This document shows, piece after piece, positions 7,822 through 13,578 of a DNA stretch of 15,133 nt. The DNA is taken from the NCBI GenBank assembly GCA_007570945.1, contig RKSH01000214.1, positions 1 through 15,133 of the forward strand, given 5' to 3'. Every line of letters starts with the position of its first letter. The stretch's first letter is position 1. The notes under the pieces are model-generated. The model searched no databases and had not been told where the DNA came from. It saw nothing but the letters and a program-made list of their open reading frames with translations. Origin of the DNA: Gammaproteobacteria bacterium (GTDB lineage: Bacteria; Pseudomonadota; Gammaproteobacteria; Arenicellales; Spongiicolonaceae). Both the position numbers and the translations under genes were made by a program.

Positions 7822-8798
7822 CACCTGGCCCGGCGGATTATCTCCAGCCAATCCTCCCCCTGACCGGCGATGTAATCATCGTAACTGGATGCGGTGGCCG
7901 CCTGAAATGCGGGCAGGTCCACACTGTGAATGACCACCCTTGATTTCATCTCCTGGAAATATTTCTTTTCCAGTTCCGCGGACGCCTCATATGCGGCTTC
8001 CGTTATCTCGCGCCCGACTTGGGAAAAAACCTCGCGTTGCCGCGGACTCATGCTTTCCCAGAATGCCCTGGAAGCCAGCAGGAAAGACGGCGTATACACG
8101 TGGCTGGTCAAGCTCAGGTATTTCGCCACCTCATACTGCTTCTGCTCATAAAAACCGTATGTGGCGGCCTCGGCCCCGTCCACCACTCCGGTTTGCAGGG
8201 CGGTGAATGTTTCTTTCCACGCGACTTTCTGCGGCGTGGCCCCGATGTTGCTGAACACCCCCTGGCGAAACTTGCCTCCGGACACGCGGATTTTTAATCC
8301 CTCCATGTCGTCAGGCGTGTTCACGCCGCGTTTGCTGTTGAGAACATGCCGGAAGCCGTTCTCATACACGCCGACAACCTTTACATCGGCTATTTCCTCG
8401 ATACGCCCGCGCACCTCGTCCTCCAGCCCGGCGGCCATGGCCCGGCGCACATGGTCACGGTCGGCAAACAGCCAGGGCAAATCAAAAATTCCCAGCTTGC
8501 GGTCCAGCTTCATCACCCCCGAGGCAACGTTAATCATCTCCAGAGAGCCGGCTTTAACATTGGTAATGAGTGCCTTTTCCTTGCCCAACTGGCCGCCCGG
8601 AAAAAGAACAAAGCGGAACTGCCCGGGCAGACGTTTCTCAATTTCCCGGGCGAACAGTTCGGATTGGGCATGCAACGGCGAGAGCGCCGAAACATGGCTT
8701 GCGATTCTCACTTCCTGCGGCGCGGCATGTGCGCTGACCGCGGCCAGCGCCGCCAGTGCGAACAAAAGGCGGCAAGCGAGTGTGCGAATGGTTTTCAT
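7821..8798 (-). CDS. dctP: TRAP transporter periplasmic solute-binding protein, DctP
   Basis: This periplasmic receptor (325 aa) supplies ligand to DctQM. A Sec signal peptide covers residues 1 to about 26 (cleavage after SAHA|A or HAA|P). The mature part shows the DctP features LSPLHAQSELFAREIEKR (39-56), LFPGGQLGKEKAL (65-77), IFDLPWLF (104-111), GFRHVLNSKRGVNTPDDMEGLKIRV (148-172) and ALQTGVVDGAE (200-210). Arg171 in GLKIR matches the arginine that in characterised DctP proteins makes the salt bridge with the substrate carboxylate, so an organic acid ligand is expected. It has the best ribosome binding site of the window, AGGAGGAAACC just before the ATG. It follows the gntR stop by 24 bases, so regulator and transporter are probably cotranscribed. 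Which acid it binds cannot be told. Confidence 0.94.
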   Translation of the reverse strand: MKTIRTLACRLLFALAALAAVSAHAAPQEVRIASHVSALSPLHAQSELFAREIEKRLPGQFRFVLFPGGQLGKEKALITNVKAGSLEMINVASGVMKLDRKLGIFDLPWLFADRDHVRRAMAAGLEDEVRGRIEEIADVKVVGVYENGFRHVLNSKRGVNTPDDMEGLKIRVSGGKFRQGVFSNIGATPQKVAWKETFTALQTGVVDGAEAATYGFYEQKQYEVAKYLSLTSHVYTPSFLLASRAFWESMSPRQREVFSQVGREITEAAYEASAELEKKYFQEMKSRVVIHSVDLPAFQAATASSYDDYIAGQGEDWLEIIRRAR

Positions 8799-8822
8799 GG
8801 TTTCCTCCTCGTGATGGTTGGT

Positions 8823-9557
8823 TTAAGAAATTTCCACATGGTAGCGGAAGCAGCCGGCCGCTCCCCGCGAGCGGCGCCATTCCAGCGGCGCGCCGTCATA
8901 ACCCCTGGCCAGGCGGTCAATCACAATCACCGGGTCTCCCGCAGGCAGATTAAGCAATCGTGCGGTTTTCGGAGTCGCCGACTCCGCGGTCAGAGTTTCC
9001 TCGGCGCGCGCCACCACCTCTCCGCACACCGCCTCGTATATGGGATAAAGCAGCGGACCGATTTTCTCCACGTCCAACCGCATAAAATTTCGAAATTTTC
9101 TCAGGGGAAGCCAAATTTCCTCCACGAAAACCGGCTTGCCTTCCAAAATCCGCAGGCGAATCATGAACACGCCTTTCTGCCCCGGGGTCAGTTCCAGAGA
9201 GCCGGCAACCGCCGTAGGAACCGCCATCGTCTCGCGCCGCAGAATACGGCTTTCCGGAACCGTTTTTTCATCGCTTTCCCCCCGAAAGCGGAAAAAACGA
9301 AACAGGGAACGGTCAAAACTGGGCTTGCGCACAAAAGTCCCCCGGCCCTGGTGACGTTCCAACAGGCCCTCCTCCACCAATCTGGTGAGTGCCGCCCGCA
9401 CGGTGCCGGGGGCCACCCGGTATTGCCGTGCAATATCCATCTCCGCAGGCAGGCGGTCCCCCGGCTTCCAACGGCGCTCGGCAATGGAGCCGCGCAAAAT
9501 CTCCGCCATTCTCTGATAGCGCGGCAAACGGTCATCGCCGTGAAGTGACAGGTTCAT
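8823..9557 (-). CDS. GntR-family transcriptional regulator, HutC/UTRA subfamily
   Basis: This 244-aa one-component regulator has an N-terminal winged helix-turn-helix (about 10-78; RYQRMAEILRGSIAERRWKPGDRLPAEMDIARQYRVAPGTVRAALTRLVEEGLLERHQGRGTFV) and a C-terminal UTRA ligand-binding domain (about 95-240), recognisable from GVFMIRLRILEGKPVFVEEIWLPLRKF and AARLLNLPAGDPVIVIDRLARGYDGAPLEWRRS-type spacing. Such proteins usually repress a neighbouring catabolic operon and leave DNA when a pathway metabolite binds. It is the first gene of the gntR-dctPQM unit and divergent from the amidohydrolase gene, so it probably controls both and itself through the shared spacer. An AAGGA Shine-Dalgarno site about 8-10 bases upstream supports the ATG at 9557. 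The inducer is unknown. Confidence 0.92.
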   Translation of the reverse strand: MNLSLHGDDRLPRYQRMAEILRGSIAERRWKPGDRLPAEMDIARQYRVAPGTVRAALTRLVEEGLLERHQGRGTFVRKPSFDRSLFRFFRFRGESDEKTVPESRILRRETMAVPTAVAGSLELTPGQKGVFMIRLRILEGKPVFVEEIWLPLRKFRNFMRLDVEKIGPLLYPIYEAVCGEVVARAEETLTAESATPKTARLLNLPAGDPVIVIDRLARGYDGAPLEWRRSRGAAGCFRYHVEIS

Positions 9558-9589
9558 TCTTCTTTCCTTCAGACATGTGATAGTATGGT

Positions 9590-9618
9590 TTTATATCGTT
9601 ATTTTTCTTCCGAGTCAA
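9590..9618 (-). promoter_or_regulatory. Sigma70-type promoter of gntR-dctPQM in the divergent spacer
   Basis: On the minus strand TTGACT (9618-9613) is followed after exactly 17 bases by TATAAA (9595-9590), each one base from the -35 and -10 consensus. Transcription would start near 9583, leaving a leader of about 25 bases before the gntR ATG at 9557. A GATA (9579-9582) and TATC (9594-9597) pair in inverted orientation overlaps the -10 and start site, and an ACATGT palindrome lies at 9573-9578. Either could be part of a regulator site, but both are too short to call an operator. No convincing promoter boxes face the amidohydrolase gene. Confidence 0.65.
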
Positions 9619-9656
9619 CCCCTCGCCACACAAAAAAATACTCTAAAATCAACAAG

Positions 9657-10490
9657 ATGAAAAATATTGTTCCGCCCCTCCCGAATTTTGGAAGTGCCGC
9701 CCGCCAACTAATCGGCTCAGAGCGCATTTGCGGGATGGACGGGCACGCCCATATCTTTGACGCCGCTTTGCAGATGCGAGCGCAACGACGTTACACGCCG
9801 AAAACAAGCGCCTCTCTGGATGATCTATGCAAAAACCTGCGCGCCCATAATCTCGGCGGCGCGCTGTTGACTCAACCAAGTTTCCTTGGAACGGATAACC
9901 GCTTTCTCCTCTGCGGCTTGCAGCATGCCAGGGATTCATTTTCCGACCTGGCGCTGCGCGGCGTTGTGGAGCTGGCGCCCACGGCGTCTTCGGCAGAATT
10001 GTCCGGCCTTGCGCGCCAGGGCATCGTCGGAACACGACTGAACTTGTTCGGGATAACGGCGCCGGATTTTTCCACTCCCCCCTGGCCACAATTTCTGCGC
10101 CGGGTGGACAGGCAAAACTGGCACGTGGAAATTTATATCGAGGGAGTCCGCCTGGCCCGCCCCTTGAAGCAATTACTGCGGCATTGCCGCATGGTGGTGG
10201 TGGATCATTTCGGGCTGCCGCAATCCCATAATCCGCTTAATTGCCCGGGATTCCAGTCCCTGCTTAAGGCTCCCGCCGGACGAGTCATGGTTAAAACCTC
10301 GGCGCCTTACCGGGTATTCCCCTTTCCATCCGCCATCGCCGCCGAGCGTTGCACAGTTTTATATCGGGCACTGCGGGAATCTGCAGGTGCGGAATCCCTG
10401 CTATGGGGCAGTGACTGGCCGTGGACCTGCCATGAAGAAAAACACACATATGGCGACACCGTGGAATGGTTTCGACAGTGGAATGCTTAG
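9657..10490 (+). CDS. Amidohydrolase-2 family hydrolase, 2-pyrone-4,6-dicarboxylate lactonase (LigI)-like
   Basis: From the ATG at 9657 this is a 277-aa TIM-barrel protein of the amidohydrolase superfamily (PF04909 type), a usual length. Visible signatures are the first-strand DGHAHIFD (28-35, giving His30 and His32), RRYTPKTSASLDDL (44-56), LTQPSFLGTDNRFLL (71-85), GTRLNLFG (125-132), VVDHFGLPQ (181-189) and the C-terminal LLWGSDWPW (248-256, Asp253). This set resembles 2-pyrone-4,6-dicarboxylate lactonase and sugar-lactone hydrolases, so a lactone or cyclic ester of a carboxylic acid is a reasonable substrate guess. The frame is open upstream to an ATG at 9585, but that would overlie the gntR promoter and adds an unrelated Ser/Lys/Tyr-rich stretch. 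Divergence from gntR-dctPQM suggests it processes the acid that the TRAP system imports. It ends 5 bases before the convergent glutamine synthetase gene. Confidence 0.8.
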   Translation: MKNIVPPLPNFGSAARQLIGSERICGMDGHAHIFDAALQMRAQRRYTPKTSASLDDLCKNLRAHNLGGALLTQPSFLGTDNRFLLCGLQHARDSFSDLALRGVVELAPTASSAELSGLARQGIVGTRLNLFGITAPDFSTPPWPQFLRRVDRQNWHVEIYIEGVRLARPLKQLLRHCRMVVVDHFGLPQSHNPLNCPGFQSLLKAPAGRVMVKTSAPYRVFPFPSAIAAERCTVLYRALRESAGAESLLWGSDWPWTCHEEKHTYGDTVEWFRQWNA

Positions 10491-10495
10491 AATCC

Positions 10496-11842
10496 TCACA
10501 AATACCACCCATACTCCAGCGGCGACACGGCCTCGCTGAGGCGTTCAAATTCGGCGCGCTTGGTTTCGCAGTACAGGTCCAGGTATTCCCGCCCGAGGTA
10601 TTTTGCCAGGGTTTTCGCGCCGCGCAATTTTTGCAGGGCGGCGGGGAAGTTTGCCGGCAGTTCAGGGTCGGGGTGTTCGCCGGCGTTGCCGTGGGCCGGG
10701 GCACCGGGGTCGGCGCGGGCGGTGATGCCGTGGTGCACCGCGGCCAAAGTTGCGGCGAGCACCAGCCACGGGTTGGCGTCGGCGCCGGCGACGCGGTTTT
10801 CAATGCGGCGCGCCGAGGGCCGGCCGGCGGGAATGCGGAACGCCACCGAGCGGTTGTTGGCGCCCCAACTTTTGCGCACCGGCACAAAACGGTTGGGCCT
10901 GAACCGGCGCATCGCGTTCACATTGGGCGCGTAGATGGCGAAGGCGTCAAACATGGTCTCCATCAATCCGCCGACCGCGTGGCGCAGGGTTTCACCGCCG
11001 AGCTCGGAACCGCCGTCAAAAACATTGGCGCCGTTTTTGTCCAGCAGGCTGAGATGCAGGTGCATGCCGCTGCCGCTGAGATGGGAAAACGGCTTGGATA
11101 AAAACGTCGCCAACATTCCGCAGCGCCCGGCGCATTGCCGGACGGTGTGGCGCAGCAGCGCGCAGTGGTCGGCGGCGGCGAGCGGGTCGGCGACATGGCG
11201 CAGGTTAATTTCAAACTGCCCGGGGGCAAATTCCTTGGTCGCCACCGAGGCCGGCACGCCCTGCAACTCGCAGGCGCGTTCCACTTGGCGAAAAAAATCC
11301 CGGTGGCGGTCCAACTCCTCCAGGCCGTAAACCTGGGTCGCCTGCTCCGGCCTGCCATCGCGGGGCGACAGCGGCAACTGCGGACAGCCGGCGGCGTCCA
11401 GGTTTTTCTGCAGCAGGTAAAACTCCAGCTCAAAAGCCGCCACCGGCCGCAACTCCAGTTCGGCCAAAAAACGCACCACCCTGGCGGCGATGTTGCGCGG
11501 TTCCACGGCACAGGGCGCGCCGTCGGCCTCCAGCACCGTCATCAGCACCTGGCCGCCGGGCGCGTCGGACCACGGTGACGGCGACAAGGTCCCGGCAACC
11601 GGCGCGCACACGCCGTCCGGGTCGCCGTCGTCCATGCCGCGCCCCTGCGGGTTGGCGTTCTCGCCGCGCGCGTCCAGCAGGTAAACGCTGTGGCACATGT
11701 GCACCCCGCCGCTAAAAATCTTCTCCGCCTCGCGGCGCGGATAGCGTTTGCAGCGCACCACGCCGCACAAGTCCACAAACAGGGCGTCAATAAAAACTGT
11801 GCCGGGATGCTCGCTGAGAAATTTTTTCAGTTCTTGGTGCAT
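10496..11842 (-). CDS. Glutamine synthetase family protein, gamma-glutamylpolyamine synthetase (PuuA)-like
   Basis: This 448-aa ATP-dependent ligase has the glutamine synthetase fold. It carries the beta-grasp-like N-terminus FIDALFVDLCGVVRCKRYPR (17-36) and catalytic-domain motifs FELEFYLL (137-144; Glu138 and Glu140), KEFAPGQFEIN (203-213; Glu204, Glu211), ATFLSKPFSHLSGSGMHLHLSL (245-266; His261), NNRSVAFRIPAG (329-340) and RRIENRVAGADANPWL (345-360). The metal and ATP/glutamate residues therefore look intact. Divergence from housekeeping GlnA and length near 450 match the PuuA/GlnA-like group that glutamylates putrescine, other polyamines or ethanolamine. No C-terminal adenylylation loop of GlnA type is evident. 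The ATG at 11842 lies 43 bases after the sppA stop, with no clear Shine-Dalgarno sequence. It ends the long leftward run that starts with the barrel protein. Proximity to agmatinase supports a polyamine role, by inference. Confidence 0.85.
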   Translation of the reverse strand: MHQELKKFLSEHPGTVFIDALFVDLCGVVRCKRYPRREAEKIFSGGVHMCHSVYLLDARGENANPQGRGMDDGDPDGVCAPVAGTLSPSPWSDAPGGQVLMTVLEADGAPCAVEPRNIAARVVRFLAELELRPVAAFELEFYLLQKNLDAAGCPQLPLSPRDGRPEQATQVYGLEELDRHRDFFRQVERACELQGVPASVATKEFAPGQFEINLRHVADPLAAADHCALLRHTVRQCAGRCGMLATFLSKPFSHLSGSGMHLHLSLLDKNGANVFDGGSELGGETLRHAVGGLMETMFDAFAIYAPNVNAMRRFRPNRFVPVRKSWGANNRSVAFRIPAGRPSARRIENRVAGADANPWLVLAATLAAVHHGITARADPGAPAHGNAGEHPDPELPANFPAALQKLRGAKTLAKYLGREYLDLYCETKRAEFERLSEAVSPLEYGWYL

Positions 11843-11885
11843 GTTGCGGGGCCGGGGGCCGGCTCACAAGGCCGTGGCGCATCCC

Positions 11886-12785
11886 TCACTGCCACCCCAC
11901 TCCCCGCTTGAACAGCGCGGCGCCGGCCGCCGCCGCGCCGGTCAGCCAGTCCCATTCGCGTTCCGGGGTGTAGTCCAGCATGGCGTCGGTTTCAAAATGC
12001 TTGCCCACCACCAGCCACGGGTCGGCGAGGCCGTCCACCAGGCCCAACTCCAGCGCGCGCTCGCCGCTCCACACCAGGCCGGTGAAAAGTTTTTCCTCCT
12101 CTTTCAATTTGCCGGCGCGGCCGCGGCGGACGGCGTTGACAAACTGTTGGTGAATATCGTCCACCAGGGCGCGGGCGTTTTGCACGTCCCTGGCGCGCAA
12201 CGGCGAGAACGGGTCGAGAAAATTTTTGCTCTGCCCGGACATCACCAGCCGCCGTTCCACGCCGAGTTTTTCCATGGCGCCGGTGAAGCCGAAGCCCTCG
12301 ATAATCACGCCGATGGAGCCGACCACGCTGGCGCGGTTGGCGTAGATGCGGTCGGCGGCGGCGGCGACATAATAGGCCGCCGAGGTGCCGCTTTCGGTAA
12401 TCACGGCGTAGAGCGGTTTTTGCGGGTGCAGCGCGCGCAGGCGGCGGATTTCGTCAAACACCGCGCCGGCCTCGGACGGGCTGCCGCCGGGGCTGTTGAT
12501 GCGCAACAGCACGCCGGTCGCCGACGCGCTGTCAAAGGCATCGCGCAGTCCTTGCACGACTTCCCTGGCGTTCACATCGCCGCCGGCGGAGAGCACGCCG
12601 TCCACCCTCACCATCGCCACATGCGGCGTGGCGGTTTGAATGACCTCGCGCGCCAGCGACCAGCCGATGACGATGAAGATGATGGCCAGGACGGCCAGTT
12701 TAAAAAAAATGCCCCACCGCCGCCCGCGCCGCTTCTCGCGCAGCAGTTCGGTGAGGAGGATGGCGTGGGAATCCAGGTTGGGCAT
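11886..12785 (-). CDS. sppA: Signal peptide peptidase SppA-type serine protease (S49 family), membrane anchored
   Basis: This 299-aa single-domain S49 peptidase is anchored by one N-terminal membrane span (about 26-44, FFKLAVLAIIFIVIGWSLA) after a basic cytoplasmic tail (REKRRGRR), so the catalytic part faces the periplasm. S49 features are RINSPGGSPSEAGAVFDEIRR (95-115), SAAYYVAAAADRIYANRASVVGSIGVI (135-161) and GFTGAMEKLGVERRLVMSGQSKNFLDPFSP (166-195). Ser135 and Lys187 fit the Ser-Lys dyad; their 52-residue spacing equals that of Ser147/Lys199 in Bacillus subtilis SppA. The nucleophile context is T-S-A-A-Y-Y rather than the common A-S-G-G-Y-Y. SppA enzymes degrade cleaved signal peptides and small membrane peptides. 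The gene lies 33 bases downstream of the five small membrane-protein genes and 43 bases upstream of the glutamine synthetase-like gene. Its ATG has no good ribosome site, so translation may depend on upstream genes. Confidence 0.9.
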   Translation of the reverse strand: MPNLDSHAILLTELLREKRRGRRWGIFFKLAVLAIIFIVIGWSLAREVIQTATPHVAMVRVDGVLSAGGDVNAREVVQGLRDAFDSASATGVLLRINSPGGSPSEAGAVFDEIRRLRALHPQKPLYAVITESGTSAAYYVAAAADRIYANRASVVGSIGVIIEGFGFTGAMEKLGVERRLVMSGQSKNFLDPFSPLRARDVQNARALVDDIHQQFVNAVRRGRAGKLKEEEKLFTGLVWSGERALELGLVDGLADPWLVVGKHFETDAMLDYTPEREWDWLTGAAAAGAALFKRGVGWQ

Positions 12786-12814
12786 GGCGGCGGGGGCGGG
12801 TCCGGGCTGCAGAT

Positions 12815-12839
12815 GCCGTCAAGCGGCGCGGAAAGCGCG
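12815..12839. repeat. 25-base perfect direct repeat, copy 1 (3' end of B3)
   Basis: This stretch is identical over 25 bases to 12991-13015. It covers the last codons (KRAFRAA), the stop and four bases beyond of B3. Identity extends past the stop codon, which points to DNA duplication or gene conversion rather than protein-level selection alone. Confidence 0.85.
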
Positions 12840-12977
12840 CTTGATTTTTCTTGCAATCCACCGGCAGGCGTTCGCAATCCGGTCGCCGTCCAAGACGGCG
12901 ACAAAAGGCGCCGCTATGCCGATGGCAAGAAACCAGGCGATAATGTGCAGCACGATTTTCGTGGTCTCGTCATCCAT
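12819..12977 (-). CDS. Small membrane protein B3 (52 aa), unrecognised family
   Basis: I do not recognise this family. The frame from the ATG at 12977 encodes 52 aa: DDETTKI, a membrane span (about 8-27), the motif VAVLDGDRI (26-34) and a basic, probably amphipathic C-terminal tail ending KRAFRAA. By hand alignment it matches the neighbouring B2 at 36 of 52 positions without gaps, which makes it a real gene rather than chance. It is the third member of the B family here and, unlike B1 and B2, is not preceded by an A gene. Its leader GACGTAAAGAAAA resembles the GAGGTAAAACAA that precedes B2, as if a degenerate copy of the A-gene end and ribosome site came with it. It lies 17 bases after B2 and 33 bases before sppA. 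Function is unknown; a role as SppA partner, substrate or regulator is only a guess from position. Confidence 0.75.
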   Translation of the reverse strand: MDDETTKIVLHIIAWFLAIGIAAPFVAVLDGDRIANACRWIARKIKRAFRAA

Positions 12978-12990
12978 TTTTCTTTACGTC

Positions 12991-13015
12991 GCCGTCAAGC
13001 GGCGCGGAAAGCGCG
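12991..13015. repeat. 25-base perfect direct repeat, copy 2 (3' end of B2)
   Basis: This is the partner of the repeat at 12815-12839, located at the 3' end of B2 and into the B2-B3 spacer. The two copies are 176 bases apart, the length of one B gene plus its 17-base spacer. The interval is thus one duplication unit, across which homologous recombination could add or remove a B copy. Confidence 0.85.
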
Positions 13016-13153
13016 TTTAAGTTTTCTCGCCAGCCATTTTGTGGCGGCAACAATCTTGTCGCCGTCCAAAACAGCATACATGGGCGCCACGAGGCAGAAA
13101 GCGAGGACCCAAGCGATAATGGTCAGCACGATTTTCATTGTTTCGTCGTCCAT
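12995..13153 (-). CDS. Small membrane protein B2 (52 aa), unrecognised family
   Basis: I do not recognise this family. From the ATG at 13153 it encodes 52 aa with an acidic start (MDDETMK), one membrane span (about 8-26, IVLTIIAWVLAFCLVAPMY), the family motif AVLDGDKI (27-34) and a strongly basic tail (KWLARKLKRAFRAA). The reading frame is open 19 codons further upstream, but those overlap the A2 gene. The chosen ATG aligns exactly with the starts of B1 and B3 and follows a GAGGT ribosome site formed by the end of A2 (ATGAGGTAA). It lies 5 bases after the A2 stop. It matches B3 at 36 and B1 at 27 of 52 positions by hand alignment. The tail and single span suggest an inner-membrane miniprotein with a cytoplasmic basic helix; topology is inferred. 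Confidence 0.8.
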   Translation of the reverse strand: MDDETMKIVLTIIAWVLAFCLVAPMYAVLDGDKIVAATKWLARKLKRAFRAA

Positions 13154-13158
13154 TTGTT

Positions 13159-13401
13159 TTACCTCATTTGTTTGATGAGTCGGTCTATCATCACGGCCAA
13201 ACGGATGCAACCGACAAAATCACACACGGCGCACGCGACGCTGGGCCAGAACAGTATACCAAAACCGTCCCCCTCCGCCTCGGCCACCGCCGCCGTAAAC
13301 TGGGCGGAAAGCCACCCAACCAGCAGCACGAAAATCCCCACCCCGGCCAGAAACAGCCGCGAGTAAAACGCCACCCGCTCACGAATTTTTTCGTTGGACA
13401 T
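13159..13401 (-). CDS. Small two-span membrane protein A2 (80 aa), unrecognised family
   Basis: I do not recognise this family. The 80-aa product has an N-terminal charged segment KIRERVAFYSRL, a first membrane span (about 13-33, FLAGVGIFVLLVGWLSAQF), a short acidic/Gly loop (AEAEGDG), a second span (about 47-70) with the motif ILFWPSVACAVCDFVGCIRLAV, and a basic end (RLIKQMR). It aligns with A1 at 34 of 65 compared positions. Shared residues are IRER, LL-GW-S-Q, ILFWP, C, D, C-RLAV and RL--Q-R. It follows B1 by 18 bases and precedes B2 by 5 bases, and its last codons supply the B2 ribosome site. Two cysteines and one aspartate in the second span are conserved between the copies, so they may matter for function. 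Both termini are probably cytoplasmic. Confidence 0.8.
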   Translation of the reverse strand: MSNEKIRERVAFYSRLFLAGVGIFVLLVGWLSAQFTAAVAEAEGDGFGILFWPSVACAVCDFVGCIRLAVMIDRLIKQMR

Positions 13402-13419
13402 CCGTGTGGCCGGCGGCGG

Positions 13420-13578
13420 TCAAGCCGCGCGGGAGTTGCGCCGGAATCTTTTCGCCATCCTCTTGAACGCCGCCTCAATCTTGTCGCCGTCCAAAACCAT
13501 GTAAAACGGCAACAGCAAGCCAGCGGCAAAAAAGATGCCGAGAATGAACAGCAAAATTCTCATGGTTTCATCCTGCAT
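13420..13578 (-). CDS. Small membrane protein B1 (52 aa), unrecognised family
   Basis: I do not recognise this family. From the ATG at 13578 it encodes 52 aa: MQDETMR, a membrane span (about 8-28, ILLFILGIFFAAGLLLPFYMV), the invariant VLDGDKI (28-34) and a basic tail KRMAKRFRRNSRAA. It is the most diverged of the three B copies but has identical length, and the residues DET, Pro24, VLDGD, Ile34 and the RAA end are the same in all three. An in-frame ATG 8 codons upstream exists, but the start at 13578 is preferred because it aligns with B2 and B3 and sits behind a GAGGTAA ribosome site in the end of A1. It overlaps the A1 stop by 11 bases, so it is probably translationally coupled. Function is unknown. 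Confidence 0.8.
   Translation of the reverse strand: MQDETMRILLFILGIFFAAGLLLPFYMVLDGDKIEAAFKRMAKRFRRNSRAA

Noticed and set aside
8346..9548. Plus-strand frame of 400 aa opposite dctP and gntR
   Set aside because: It is antisense to two genes with clear family motifs and good ribosome sites; the product is His/Arg/Gln-rich and resembles no protein.
9585..9656. ATG at 9585 as start of the amidohydrolase
   Set aside because: It lies in the -10/start region of the opposing gntR promoter and adds residues unlike the family; the ATG at 9657 gives the usual length.
11748..13175. Plus-strand frame of 475 aa opposite sppA and the B genes
   Set aside because: It is antisense to SppA with an intact Ser-Lys pair and to three homologous B genes; the product is Ala/Gly/His-rich low complexity.
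12819..13578. B proteins as type I toxin peptides or holins
   Set aside because: Size and charge would fit, but there is no visible antitoxin RNA promoter opposite them, no lysis genes, and they are tightly packed with A genes and sppA in one direction. Kept only as an alternative.
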